Assembly: GCA_002118135.1 (NCBI GenBank)
Contig: BDIU01000123.1
Span: 310,001 to 374,000, forward strand
Length of the DNA stretch: 64,000 bases
Source: Trebouxia sp. TZW2008
Lineage: Eukaryota; Chlorophyta; Trebouxiophyceae; Trebouxiales; Trebouxiaceae
Direction of reading: 5' to 3'
Shown: positions 21,859 through 33,088 of the stretch, one piece after another
Layout: each line of letters starts with the position of its first letter
Numbering within the stretch: the stretch's first letter is position 1
Notes under the pieces: model-generated
What the model saw: the letters and a program-made list of their open reading frames with translations, nothing else
Told to the model about the DNA's origin: nothing
The model's database searches: none
Position numbers and translations under genes: made by a program

Positions 21859-23741
21859 TGCAGTGACTGTTGAAAATTCCTGTCACCTGGCGTGATTGGT
21901 ACTTGAGCTCAGCTGCCATGGCCTCATTCTCTAGGATGGTGCGCTTGGTGAGGGTTTCCAGCTGGTTCTCAGACAGCTTCTGCATGCGCTCCCGCATATC
22001 TTTCAGCTGTGCTGCCGTGTTCTTCTTCCAGGCATCCTTGTCCTGTACATGCTGCCGCTCCAGGTCCCTGCAGCAGGAAAAGGAGGATCTGCATCATTTT
22101 CTCATGTAAATGTGACTTGACATTGATCCATGACAATTTCTGCATGCGCTACGGCGTGTGTTTCAGCTGTGCTGCTGTGTTCTTCTTCCAGGCATCCTTG
22201 TCCTGTACATGCTGCCGCTCCAGATCCCTGCATCAGGACTTTGCACCTTCAAAGGCATTCTGTTGCACTGTTGTGCACATCAGAATGTATGCAATTTGCT
22301 GCTGGTGCACCCTATGCACCTGCTCCAGGGTCTGTGTCAGCTGCTACAGGTGATTGCCCTGGGCTGGAGCACTAGCACAGTAAGAGGCACGTCTGGGCTG
22401 ACACTGCATGTGCTTCCACGAAAAGGGAGTGAAGTGCATAGCGCTGTGTCTATGCAATTCATGGTGCATTGCAGCACTAGCATAGCAATAGCAATGTTGC
22501 GTACGCAATTTGCTGCTGGTGCAGCCTGCGCTCCTGCTCCAGGGTCTGTGTCAGCTGCTGTATGTTGGCATCCATGCTGTCCTTCTGGTCCAGGAACTGC
22601 TGGCTGGCCTTTACCTTCTTCTCCATGTCTTGGATGAAGCTGTTCTGCTCCTCCAGCACCTGTGCATGAGCTTGCTGGATCTGATCCACTTCATCCTGCA
22701 GAACAAAACATGTTGAGGCATTGATTGTCTTCAGTGATGCTGTTCTGCTCCTCCAGCATTTATATACACAAGCATTTGCTTGTCAATCCTGCATCTAAAG
22801 GGAATGCTTGATTCCCTGCATTGCCTATTCTACAAGCACTTGCTTAGTTATTGTGTGAGCACGCAGGACCAGACAATTCTCAGCATTGCTAGTCTGATAT
22901 CAGCCTACATTTCAAGCTTGCTGAAAGGAAAAGCCCAAACGCTCATGCCACACAAAGGCCAAAGCAGCGTCAAGTTAGCAAAGTCAACAGCACACCACAT
23001 GAATGCAGCAAGGTTCTACTCGTGCACGCATGGCCGAGTACATGAGCATGTCACATTGACACTGATAAACAACACTGCAGCCACTTGGTACTTAAAGTGA
23101 CAAGCTCGAGTGCCAACCATATGCAACATGATCGGCTGCAGATCTTGCTCTTTGCAAATTGCAAACCGTCTGCCTTACTCACCGTGTGCTTTTGCTCAAT
23201 CTTGTCAAGAATGGCTTGCTGCTTTGCAGCCTCTGCTTCCATCTGCTCCAGCTTTGCGCTGGACTGAGCCAGCTCTCCAGTGAGGAACTCATTGATGTCT
23301 GCAAGATTCAACTTCTGCGTGTCCAGCTCCTGCCCTAGCTTGGCGTTTTCAACCAGCAGGACCTCCCCTCGCTCCTGGTGCCTGAATGTGCATTGATGTC
23401 GAACCCTTGACTGCAAATGTGTATGCATCCTGAGTGTGCTGATGTTTGACAGGCATAAGCGGCCAGCAGCTGCACTGATGTAGGCAGACTGCACTGAGTT
23501 GAGCTGTTAGCACTGCCGTCATGTGTGGCGTGGTGACTGCTGCTAGAACCTGTGTATGTTTTGAAGCTTGACCGCCGCACAGCAGGGCTTCGCTGGCGGA
23601 CCGGCGTTCAAGAGTAGTTGCGTACCTGCTTAAACGAGTCTTCAAGAAGCTGATAACCAGCTCCTTTTCCACAAACTCCTTTTCATAGTCAGCTGCATCA
23701 TGGTCGACTTGTTTGGCCACGGGCGCTGCCTTTGGTGGCAT
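17725..23741 (-). CDS. BBOF1 (CCDC176)-like basal-body/flagellar coiled-coil protein
   Basis: Nine exons: 23626-23741, 23183-23381, 22505-22695, 21887-22067, 21339-21476, 20331-20500, 18958-19055, 18521-18622 and 17725-18005. Total 1476 nt, 491 residues, phases consistent. The start MPPKAAPVAKQVDHDAADYE is charged; residues about 20-330 are one long coiled coil. It contains NQLETLTKRTILENEAMAAE, LKYQSRQ, AQLAEQTEQELAKK and VFQKTIQKL, which fit the BBOF1/DUF4515 family as remembered (human BBOF1 is about 530 residues). The tail (exon 9) is Ser/Thr-rich and ends TYMDLDH. BBOF1 proteins sit on ciliary axonemes or basal bodies and affect motility. Another axonemal coiled-coil family remains possible. 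Introns are full of exon-edge copies. Confidence 0.75.
18375..18420 (-). repeat. Copy of the end of BBOF1-like exon 8
   Basis: Repeats 'gagctcacttggtgatctgt' and following bases of the true exon 8 end near 18513-18545, including the donor side. Confidence 0.75.
19140..19225 (-). repeat. Copy of BBOF1-like exon 7 start
   Basis: Repeats the acceptor and SESGWGHDDVLQFLQ codons of exon 7 (true exon 18958-19055; SESRWGHDDVLQFLQ). Most codons are intact, but there is no matching donor. Confidence 0.8.
19752..19925. repeat. MITE-like element
   Basis: About 174 bp with matching ends: left 'tctctttgtaaggac', right 'gtcgttacaaagaga' (inverse complement tctctttgtaacgac). Inside are repeats of 'gtaaggacaa'. 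Related motifs lie at 9590-9935 and 10930-10975. No transposase is present; probably a non-autonomous DNA element. Confidence 0.55.
20080..20245 (-). repeat. Two copies of the end of BBOF1-like exon 6
   Basis: About 20085-20130 and 20190-20245 repeat the 'tgcagctcttgctgtaggtg' part near the true exon 6 end (20331 upwards), on the donor side. A weaker remnant lies at 19965-19995. Confidence 0.7.
20590..21000 (-). repeat. Three copies of the start of BBOF1-like exon 6
   Basis: About 20590-20665, 20830-20905 and 20935-21000 repeat the SKMMEESESKKE region of exon 6 (true start 20500) with increasing decay. The nearest copy has an in-frame TAG (MMEES then stop). Confidence 0.7.
21595..21705 (-). 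repeat. Copy of BBOF1-like exon 5 start
   Basis: Repeats the acceptor and the codons MMAKDQGWIAEKAEL, RQAQLAEQTEQE (true exon 5 21339-21476). It is open for about 40 codons. As a cassette it lacks the VFQKTIQKL end and the donor. Confidence 0.85.
21708..21863. repeat. Two CAG microsatellites
   Basis: (CAG)n at 21708-21731 and 21825-21863, both inside the intron before exon 5 of the BBOF1-like gene. Confidence 0.9.
22125..22235 (-). repeat. Copy of BBOF1-like exon 4 start
   Basis: Repeats the acceptor and the codons DLERQHVQDKDAWKKNTAAQL of exon 4 (true start 22067), then meets a TAG. An intron-side duplicate. Confidence 0.85.
22290..22355 (-). repeat. Copy of BBOF1-like exon 3 end
   Basis: Repeats the codons QLTQTLEQ and the HQQQI end of exon 3 (true end 22505), on the donor side. 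Confidence 0.8.
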
Positions 23742-24412
23742 GCTGTCTCACCCGGCGTGGCACGACAACTCGCTGAGGCAGATCTCAAGGATGTGCTGCA
23801 CTCTCAGGCAAGCGTCCAGTCTTGGCGTGCTCAGGGCTTGTTGTCTTTCGCCATACCGGATCGCTCTACTGCAGCATGTAGTTTCTGTTGGTCTTTGACG
23901 CTGATACATCAGACGATAGGTCAACAAGCTGGAACAAGTTGCGGAATCTGAAATCTAGAGAAGCTGTAGACACTAGGGACATGTCCATGAGGCCAACTCT
24001 TTAGCAGGACTTCGACTATAAATGTTGCACCCTCCAAAAGCTTGAACAGGCAATGGCTGACAGGCATGCAATGACTTCGAAGTACTGGCCGCATTGCAGC
24101 GCACGATTTGAAAAATTTGCACATAGAATTGCATGCGTGAGATGACAGCTAGTGCGGTGGTACTGAGAACAGACTTGGCGCCGAAGATGAGTGTACAAGG
24201 GGAACACACATTCAAGAACTCATGCACCAGCGAACACAGCCTTGAAGTGAAGTTATATGCATACATTCACAGGTTGCCATATGGCAGCTGACATGTTGAG
24301 TTCTGAATAATTGCATTGCTGCAAAAGTCAACGATGGTGCCAGCCCCGCCATAATCTTGCAGAAACAGACCATAATTGCCTTGCTCCTGCTGCAGTTCCG
24401 GGATGTTCTTTG
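23742..24412. other. Divergent promoter region
   Basis: 671 bp between the starts of the BBOF1-like gene (-) and the DUF547 gene (+). No other gene seen. An additional short first exon of the + gene could lie here. Confidence 0.5.
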
Positions 24413-26080
24413 ATGAGACACCTGGCCTGTAGCAGTGGAGCGCAGGACTTTGAGGATCTACCTCCTTCCGCGGTTGAGGAAAGTCCTGGCACACCAGCTC
24501 GTTTACGATCGCTACGGCCAGTCATAAACAGCAGTGGACTAGTCCGATACGGAGCTCTGATAGAAGATCCGTCATTACTGCTGCACAACGTTGCAGTAGT
24601 ACAAGACTATGCCGAGTTAGATTGGGGCACCAAAGATAACAGCGCTCGAAACATAGCTTTTTATTGCAATGCATACAACATCTGGTGTATGTACCTGGCG
24701 TTCAAGAAAATGCGTAAGCATGGTCTGGCTTGGAAAGGTACATCTGGCATTGGTGCTGTTTTGATTGTGCATGTCGCCTTGTCAAAGGTTGTCTCGACCG
24801 CGGCTGCTGTGATCACTTCACCATCTGTACCAAACAATGCTTGATAATGCAATTGTGAATGTAGGTCAAACTAGCATCAAAGCACGAACAAAGTTTTCCT
24901 ACTTCAACAATATTGTCGTTGCTGGACAAAAGACAAACTTGTTGAAGGTATGCTGTCCTATGAGGGCAACTGTCCACACACAGCCAAAGTTTCTGCAGCC
25001 TCATACCATATTGGAACACTGACGCGTCGCTCCGTTGTAATTGCGTGTTTGCCTGACACTGTCGTGGCAATGCTTTGAGTGACTTGCTCCACTGCTTCTG
25101 CAGCTTGAAAAGCACATTTTTGATAAATTTCATGACCCAAGAGTGTACTTCGCCATCAACTGTGCAAGTTGGAGCTCTTCACGATTACCAAGGGTAAAGC
25201 TGTACCTGATGTTTCTCTATAAGCAGCTATCGCGGCAAACAATCTGATGTCATCTTCAATGCTGAAGCGCATGTGTCATGATTGCAGGAGCTTTTTGATG
25301 CTAATTTGCTTCAAGCACAATTAGATGAGCAAACACATGCCTTCATCAACCACCAGGTATGCATGCAGTATGTGAGTTGCATTTGGATTTAACAGTGTGC
25401 ACAATGCTTTGCTTGCTGTATTGATTGCTGCATACACCCAAATTGCAGCACATACAGGGCCACAGCTTCTGTAAGCTGCCATATTGAACAAAGATGCCAT
25501 GCTCTCTCAAATATGTTTCTACTGCAGGGTGGTTGCGTCTTTGAGTCAGACGACACAGTTGCTTCTGTGAGCAGTATTTTCAAGTGGGGAAAGGCTGCTT
25601 TTGCCAGAGATGGTGGTGTCGTTCCTTTTGTCAACAAGTACAAGCAGGTAGTCTTGCCTGTTTTTTAGCAAATTGCTTGTGCGAGATTCATCAAGCAAAC
25701 ATGGCTCATAGTTACATTCAGTGCAAAACTGTGTGGCATATGCGTCAGCCCAGGTGTAACTTATGTTGCATATGCTCTCATGCCCAAACGGTCATTAAGT
25801 CTCAAATGTAGCTCACCAAGACAATGATAGGCGTCTTGTGACTCTCATGTGGCCGTATCTTGTCCGCTGAAGGCGTGTCTGACACATGCAGGGCAATAAG
25901 TGATGCCTCACTGATCGTCATGCAATACATCAAGTCTGCTGATGCTCTGTGCGATGCATGCAGGGCCAGCAGCTGCCAGAGGATGTGAAGCTGGAGTATC
26001 AACCATTTGATTGGAGTGTAAATTGGGACAACAATGCAAGGGCAAACATGCAGACACCGCCCAGCCCTGCTCGCCACTAG
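24413..26080 (+). CDS. DUF547-domain protein
   Basis: Six exons: 24413-24737, 24865-24947, 25104-25193, 25288-25356, 25528-25647 and 25964-26080; 804 nt, 267 residues, phases consistent. It carries the DUF547 landmarks: VVQDYAELDW, NIAFYCNAYNIWCMYLAF, FHDPRVYFAINCASWSS, LDEQTHAFINHQ, and the final EYQPFDWSVNW (family pattern LPYDWSLN). DUF547 proteins are found in plants, algae and bacteria. Their biochemical role is unknown; plant members often carry an N-terminal leucine-zipper region, absent here. The ATG at 24413 is the first in the open frame. The frame is open further upstream, so an upstream exon cannot be excluded. Confidence 0.85.
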
Positions 26081-26925
26081 GCACGGACCTGATCTTGTGT
26101 GCAGTGAGCACAAAGCCAATTCTTTTGCTTGCCAGGCTTTTCAGCCGTCCCGGCAGCATAGCTTTTACATGGCTGTTCTGCAGCAAGCTGCCAATAAATT
26201 GCGATTGACTGACGCCAAGTCAAGATCAATGCCATTGCTTACGGCCCTTGCTTCCTAGGTAGAGATAAATGTAAAGCGAGTCACTACAGACACTTACTAC
26301 AGACACTTACTGCAGGACAATGCCCGCCACACACAAGTTACTGCATCAGCTTTGGTGCTGAAAATGCATGGTAAGGAAGCTGTGAGTGCGTCAGTAGGGC
26401 TATCTCCAGCAAACTCAATTAAGCATGCATCACAAAACCTTTTGCGCAGGTCAATTTGGTTCTCAAGCACAGCATGAGATGCCTCAGCATGTGGGAGGAA
26501 ACTGATGCTCTGATGGAGGCACTGGGCAGGCGTTACGCCAAGCTTTGCTGGCAATGACCGCATAAACCTGAAAGCAAGGCCTATGCTGCGTGCTTGCATT
26601 GTGAAGATGGACACGCACGTGTTACTGATCGTCATGCGGCAGCGCATTACAATGTGGTAGAGCATCGGCAGCGCTGAGACCACTATGACCTCAACGATGG
26701 TCGAGCAGCTTGCTGTAACAACAGGCCAGCACGCAAGCAAAGCTTTCGCAGGATCATATCTTGTACATTCTTGGCGACCGTGGATGTCTCTGTATGGCCT
26801 CAGATTGAAGCCCAGGGGTACTGCTCAGCCTGAAGTGAGTGTAGCCTGGTCACTCTACAGCAAGAGCGTCAGACCTGCCACAGCCAACAGCCATTTTGTC
26901 ATTCACAGAACTCCCTGACACGATC
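26081..26925. other. Intergenic or undetected 5' exons of the F-box gene
   Basis: 845 bp. It holds a 147-codon minus ORF (26297-26740) without recognisable domains. On the + strand, short open stretches with acceptor-like ends (near 26448 and 26823) might be 5' exons of the F-box gene, whose animal relatives have a longer N-terminus. No model could be supported. Confidence 0.4.
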
Positions 26926-29227
26926 ATGTCAGGAAGTCTTTTCTATATGCAGGTCCCTCAGGCACCAATTCAGAAGCTTTTGCCAGCTGAACTAACAACG
27001 ACCTTCCTCAAATATCTTCCCATAGCTACTCTGGCACAGTGTCAATGCGTCTGCAAGCAGTGGAATGTGCTAGGCAACTTCCCGCCACTTTGGCAAACAG
27101 CTTGCCAGGAGGCCTTCAACTATGTAGAGCCTGACAGGCTTGATCGCCTGGTCCGCTCTGCACACAGGTAAGCTAGCGGTGATCTTGACGAAGTGATATA
27201 CCTGTGCCGTGCTTGGCGAACTTCTTCAAGCAGCACCTACCAAGGTCACACCTGACGCAGGCGTCATCAACCTGCCTTTGGCAGCTTCAAGCATAGTCAG
27301 TGCATGTCTGCTGTTTCCAAACAGTAGCATGGATCAGCACTTGCACTCTGTTTCAGGGGCTCTTGGCGTGATCTGTACCTTGACAGGCCACACTTGCGAT
27401 TTGATGGGGTGTACGTCAGCCGCAACACCTACCTGCGCACAGGCATCGTGGAATGGCGAGTTAAGAATCCTGTACACTTAGTCTGTTATTTTCGTTATTA
27501 CAGGTGAGGTTTGGCGCAATTTGCCTCAACTCTTGACTTGCTGAGATGTCTGAGCATCTGTGTATGGCATGTTGCTGCAACTTGATTGGTCTGCAACAAG
27601 CCATCTCCCTTGGCCTGCACGGCTCAGCTTCCTCATGCCAGTTTGGCTTCTTATTGTATCTCATGTCACAGCTGTGCTGATGTTGACGTCTTGATGGTGC
27701 AGATTCTTCCCAGATGGGCAGTTTGTATATCGCACAAGTCCTGATGTCATCAGAAACACAGTGAGGTCGCTGCAGCTGTCACCTGGAAAGACCAAAGCAG
27801 ATCCGCAAGTAGAGAGAGGCATCTGGCGACTGAATGTGAGCGCTATGCTGAAGCAATTGCATCTGTCTAATCTGAGCGACTTCTACCTGTGACAAACAAT
27901 GTCTGCATATATCTTGTTTTTCTGACAGAAGGTGGAAGCTTCGTCAGGGCTTTTGTGCATCCTGGCATGACTGATACTCCACTCTGTCACATCTGGCATC
28001 ATCTGTCATGCATTGCTTAGTCTGCAAGGTATCAGATCATTGTCTTACACTGGATATTGTAAATGAGCAGCTGCCAAGGCGTCTTGTGTTGCACATGGGT
28101 AGCCCCAGCCTGTGACATACAATGCAGACTCTGCAAGCATGTTGCAAGCATGCTGTGCAGAATGCATCGTCATCACCCTTACATGCTTGTCAACAAGTTC
28201 ACGTGACCCTGCTAGGGTGCACACAGCAGGAATGAAGTGCATTCAGATCATTCTGTACAAAGCCGCTCCGTACCAATGCAAATTCTTGCAGGGGTCTGCT
28301 TTGCAAACAGTGATGATTTATCCCAATAGCAAGAACACTGAGATCAGGGCCAAGCTGAAATTGAGGTCCACCTCAAGGGGCGCAAACAACCGCCTGGACG
28401 TAGAGAGTATCATCAGCTTTGACAAGGCGGACGGGATCAGTACGCCTGTCATCAGTAAGTGCACCTTACCATGTTGCACCACTGTACTGCCTGTGCATCA
28501 GGACTTTTGACTAAGCAACCAGCGTCACATGATACTGGCAATTTCAACATCTTGCGTCAGCTGGGTCTTTTGCACAACCATACTGCCTGTGTATCATGAC
28601 TTCTAACTGAGCAAGTTTTGCAATATGATGCTGTCAAGTTCAGTCTTTTGAGTCAGCTGGCTTTGAGATAGCAGTTTTGCCATGTTGCTGTGGTCTGATT
28701 GACAGGCTGCATAGAGTATTGTGTGATGCTCATGTCAAGTCAGCAAACTATGCCATTGCTCACTGTCTTTTCTTAGCCCAGCTGTGCACCTGCTTTGCTG
28801 GCAACAGCAGTACAGCAAGTGCAGAAATGGGACGCATGGCTGGCAATGATAAATCAGAGCATGCGTTGCGTGCTTGCCTCCTATGCCTTGCTGTCTACAG
28901 GCTCAGTATGCTCTGCTGCTTGCTCACGCTGCCACAGCATGCTGTTCAGCATCAAGCTGCTGCATTCCTGCTGACATTGATTGAGACAAAATGCAAACAC
29001 TCAACATGCTTGCTCTTGCTGTGCGCTGATTAATCATTGCGTCTGCCAAAGCAGGCAATCAAGATGATGATGATGAAGAAGAGGATCTGCAGCAGTTCTT
29101 GCAACAGCCAGGCACCAGGGCTCACAAGAGGGGCACAAGCCCTTTTGTATTTGTGCAATGGGACCATATTGCAAACAGTGATCTTAACCTGCCTGTCGGC
29201 AAAATGGACTTTTATGTCCCAGGGTGA
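26926..29227 (+). CDS. F-box protein, FBXO9/Hrt3-like
   Basis: Five exons: 26926-27167, 27357-27503, 27703-27835, 28292-28454 and 29055-29227; 858 nt, 285 residues, phases consistent. The F-box is at residues about 18-62 ([26 protein letters not shown]). It is followed by the FBXO9-type module: [40 protein letters not shown] and GIWRL. The C-terminus ([22 protein letters not shown]) is acidic before it. FBXO9-type proteins are substrate receptors of SCF ubiquitin ligases. Animal members are about 440 residues with an extra N-terminal helical region missing here. The ATG at 26926 overlaps an intron-like tatatgcag acceptor at 26952, so a further upstream exon may supply the true start. Confidence 0.85.
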
Positions 29228-30730
29228 CTGCAATAGTATGACTGCAACCTTTGTATACTGCAGGTGTAACAGTAGTACATTGTCAGGTCAGCTTCCGGAA
29301 TAAGTTCTACGTGTGCTTTGCAGCTTTTGTTATACAAGCAGTTGCTTGCCAGGCCTTGCAACGCCTGGCAACTGTATGAATACTTTTGGATGCTCAGTAG
29401 CAAATGCTGCAGCATTAGCTAATACAGCATTAGCTATAGCCTGACAATTCTGTATTTAGAGCCGAACTTGTCATGCCTCGCTTCATTTGTTGCCTGATGC
29501 AAACGATCATGCTTTTGAGTTTGATACGTTGTAGCATATGTTTAGTAGATAGCCATGGTGATTGCCAAGTTCTGAATAAAATTAAAGTTACCATATGTGG
29601 AGGCCAAGAAGCCATCTGTAGATGCCTGTAAGTGCCTCAGACTTGTTTCCAGAGACTACAAATAAGGCCTCAAGGATATCCGAGCCTTGGAGATTTCAGT
29701 ATAGACTGAAGTGTGTGATGCATACATGCATGTCACTCAAAACCATGATGCATTGCAGCATGAACATCAGACTGTGCATCACCTTCTTACCATTGACGCT
29801 CAACACACTGACTGTTGTGCTCGATCGCCATTGTCAACAGAATATTGTCAGTCTCCGTGCAGTCTCGTTTGATTCAGTGTATGCATGGCTACTGAATATA
29901 TGAAGCGGCTATGTACAGCAGCAGAGTATGCTGCCTTGTGTGGTGAGATTTTTGCTGCATGCGTACAGTAGCACCTCTCCGTAACAGGTGTGAAGGGCCA
30001 CAAGCAGCATGCACAGGCACCTACATTCAGCTGAGCAGCTCCTGCTCAGGAGGGCTGTATCCAAAAACCGCAAGCAGCTGATGGTATGTTGCGTTGTGCA
30101 TGACCACCCGCACCCATACATCTTGAGCATTGTACACATGTGGTGTGGGCATAACTCACAGATCCAAGTCGATGAGTCGCGCGCTTTGAGCACACCGGCT
30201 TGCCGATGGCACGCCGGATGCCCACGAGCGCAAGCGATCCGAAACAATGCAAACTCGCTCACAGGTTGCAGAAACTCATGCTGTTTAGCCTCCAGATGGG
30301 GACGCTACACGAAGGCAAGCGTCAAGGGTACATTGATGGCGAAGTACGATCGAGGGCGCTTGATCTGACGTCAGCGCGGTCAGCCACTGGGCTGTCTTGA
30401 CTTCTCAGCACGGTTTACTTACGCATTACAAGCCTTGAGTTATGCTGTGCGCGCATGTGGGCGCAACTTGTGGGCTCTGCAGCCTGTGCTAAAATGCATG
30501 CATGCTGGTGGGTACGTAATTTCCACATTTTCAGGAGGTCACAGCCAAATTTGCACTGCAAAATGGGCCCAGGGGTGGTCAAAAATGTTTATCTTGTGCA
30601 GAATCCTTCACGTGGCCAATCTCGGCTTGTGGCCACAACGGAGAACGACCAACGAGCACGCAGCGCTTTGATTTTGTTCAACTTGCAAAGAACACTCGTA
30701 CACATCGTAAAAATCAATTTGACGTTCAAC
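29228..30730. other. Intergenic region and ELIP promoter
   Basis: About 1.5 kb between the end of the F-box gene and the start of the ELIP gene. Only short, motif-free ORFs were seen on either strand. The TGACGTCA site at 30366-30373 is listed separately. Confidence 0.5.
30366..30373. promoter_or_regulatory. TGACGTCA palindrome upstream of ELIP
   Basis: Perfect CRE/bZIP-type palindrome about 360 bp upstream of the ELIP start codon. In plants ACGT elements bound by HY5-like bZIP factors take part in light control of ELIP genes. Function here is inferred. Confidence 0.4.
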
Positions 30731-32077
30731 ATGCAGACAATCATGACCAGCAGCATGAACTTGACCGCTTCCCGCGCCGCCGGTCTGTCATCAGTCAGGC
30801 GATGCAGCACCAATGCTGTAGCATGCAGACCTGCAAGAGCGCTCAGGAATCAGAGGATGGTTGTCCGCGCTGAGTCAGACGAGTCAATCAAGGCAAAGAC
30901 CCCCCAGGTCGACCGCAGCAAGCCAGAAAACATCGAGCCTGGAAACATCAGCAACGAAAACGCAGAGAAGCGTGCTGATATCGGAAAGACCCGCGAGCCC
31001 ACACCATCAGGTACGACCGCCTCAGGATCTGTCTCGCAGATATCTTGAGGTCACAGAATTGCCGAATGGTTGCTATGCTACGCAGAGGCACAGGCTTTCG
31101 ACGGGCCAGCACCGGAGACCATCAACGGACGGCTAGCCATGCTTGGTGTTGTCACCTGCTTGGCAGCTGAATTCACCACAAATGTCGGCATCCAGGAGCA
31201 GGTTGCAAAGGCCCCGTTCAGCATCCTAGGGACGTTTGTTCTCATCTCTTTGGCTTCATACATCCCCATCTTCAGGTCAGCTTCTGCTTGCATGTCCACA
31301 TGCGTGTGGCACAGCACATGCATGCATCAACATTGTGTGATACAACATGCCGTGTCTGGGCAAGTGTGGTCCATTGGGCCCTTCAATTCAATCCTGGCTC
31401 AGTTCACATACCAGTGTGCAGCATATTTGCCAAGCCCAATCAATTCTTTGCACAGGAATGCTTTTAGCTGAGCTGATCATGGTGCTTGAAATGTGCTGCA
31501 TTCTCACATCTACTGCTATCGTACTTTGCAGTGCTGCATCTACATGATCATCACTTGAAAAGTAGTTGACGTGCACAGGGGATACACACGCAAGGAGCCA
31601 TTTGCCAACGGCATCTGGACACCCAAGGCTGAGAACTGGAATGGCAGGACAGCCATGATTGGCTTCACTGGCATCATCCTCACCGAGGCCTTGGCTGGCA
31701 AGAGCGTGCTTCAGGTGAGCTGATTGCATCTTGGCGTTCTGTGCATCAGTTTGTGCGATGCATGCAGCCATTCTGTGCAACACATCCAATGACATAACTG
31801 CCACTTATACTCATTCCAATGGCTATACGCAGGGCAGTGATTCTTCTATGGCGCATGCAGTTACACAATGTGTAGACGGATGTTCTGCCTGTCATGCGTT
31901 GAATGCAATTTGCCTGCTGCTGCTTCATCACTTGACTTATGAAGAGTTTGGCCTTGCAAGCAATGTAATAGCACAGATCAACGTCCTCAAAGATTCTGGC
32001 AGCAACGTCTTACATCTGGCTTTCAACTGCAGTTCTACGGCCTTAAGCAGGCAGTTGACCCAGCAGGCCTTCCTTGA
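30731..32077 (+). CDS. ELIP: Early light-induced protein (three-helix LHC-like)
   Basis: Four exons: 30731-31010, 31086-31275, 31579-31714 and 32033-32077; 651 nt, 216 residues, phases consistent. Residues 1-43 are a transit peptide (ending RNQRMVVRAES). A polar spacer follows. Helix 1 carries the chlorophyll-binding motif ETINGRLAMLGVV and helix 3 carries ENWNGRTAMIGFTGIIL (ExxNxRxAM type); helix 2 is FSILGTFVLISLASYIPIF. This is the ELIP layout. ELIPs sit in thylakoid membranes, bind chlorophyll and carotenoid, and protect against light stress. Expression is usually switched on by strong light, cold or drying. The last exon is very short (14 codons). Confidence 0.92.
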
Positions 32078-32839
32078 GCAGTACAAGAAGCATCTCAAAT
32101 GCTTACGCCTTCAGACCCCTTATATACACTTGCAGCGTGCGCGTGAAAGCATCAAGCCGATGACTTTGGCATGTGCTGATTGCTGACATCAGAGACAGAC
32201 AAGTTGCTGAGTATTTCATTTTATTCTGTTTACCAATGTAATCATGAGATGTAATTCCGTCTTGCCTGATCCATACAGGCGTTACTGCAATGCACCTGTA
32301 TGTTTGCTGCGGCTGTTTGTGATTGCCCATGATTGCAAATGTCTAGCAGCATCTCATGCGACAGCACATGCCCAATACATATTTCTCACACTTGACATGC
32401 CTTGAGTCAAGAGATTCACTGCATTAAATCAGATGCCCTGCCGTTGGTCAACTGCTGCATCGCAGGTGAAGATTGGACCTGAAAATCGACGCAGCTGCAG
32501 CAGCTGTTGGTGCTACACCCTCTGCAACAGCTGCAAGTGTGATCTCTCACTTGCGCAATTGCACGGGACATGCTTGTCTGGACGGCCACAGCATTTGTAG
32601 CGCAAAATGTGCAACTGTCAAAAGGGTCTTCTGTAGACGTTTCAACTCCCGGATGAGGTGACGATATTTTAGTCATGCATGCAGTGCAGGCCAAACTTTC
32701 TGCACAAAAGCAGACCAGCATTCGGAATCGAGTACAATACGACTTCGCGAACGAATCGAAGCTCGGTTGCAAGGTTTGCTTTGATTGTCGGGTCCGGCAA
32801 GCCTTCGAAGCGTTGCTAAGATCTTGAGTGAGACAAGCC
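32078..32839. other. Intergenic region, B12D promoter
   Basis: 762 bp with no supported gene. The long minus ORF at 32416-32967 is a shadow running into the B12D gene. Confidence 0.5.
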
Positions 32840-33088
32840 ATGAGTGCTGCAAAGCAAGCAGCGGGCCAGGCCGTGAAGCACAGGAATGCCTCTTGGATCA
32901 ACCCGTCAATGTATCCATATGTGGTTGCTGTGGGCGGGATTGTATCTTTTGCGTTATACAGTGCCACGAGGCACGTCGCGGCAGACCCAGATCTAGGAAA
33001 GGCACAAGATATCGATAAACTGGACCAAAAAGCAGCCGATACTTACCGAGAAAGCCCTCTCAGGAAGGCAGTTACGGGAGAGAAGTAG
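32840..33088 (+). CDS. B12D / NADH-dehydrogenase MLRQ-like small protein
   Basis: Single exon, 82 residues, starting MSAAKQAAGQAVKHRNASW. The core WINPSMYPYVVAVGGIVSF is one membrane span preceded by the family's W..PE.YPL signature. It continues YSATRHVAADPDLGK, matching the B12D pattern (R.I..NPEVRV). B12D proteins are small plant and algal mitochondrial proteins related to the MLRQ subunit of complex I or cytochrome oxidase. Plant relatives are about 90 residues. It is one of the few intronless genes in the window. Confidence 0.83.
   Translation: MSAAKQAAGQAVKHRNASWINPSMYPYVVAVGGIVSFALYSATRHVAADPDLGKAQDIDKLDQKAADTYRESPLRKAVTGEK

Noticed and set aside
26297..26740. 147-codon minus ORF
   Set aside because: No domain, Cys/Ser-rich composition typical of chance ORFs, no promoter context; the region more likely holds 5' sequence of the F-box gene.
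29909..30368. ORFs on both strands upstream of ELIP
   Set aside because: Cys/His/Ser-rich translations without motifs; strands and frames conflict and no splice model works.
32416..32967. 183-codon minus ORF
   Set aside because: It overlaps the B12D gene in antisense and its composition is Cys/Ser/Thr-rich; a shadow ORF.
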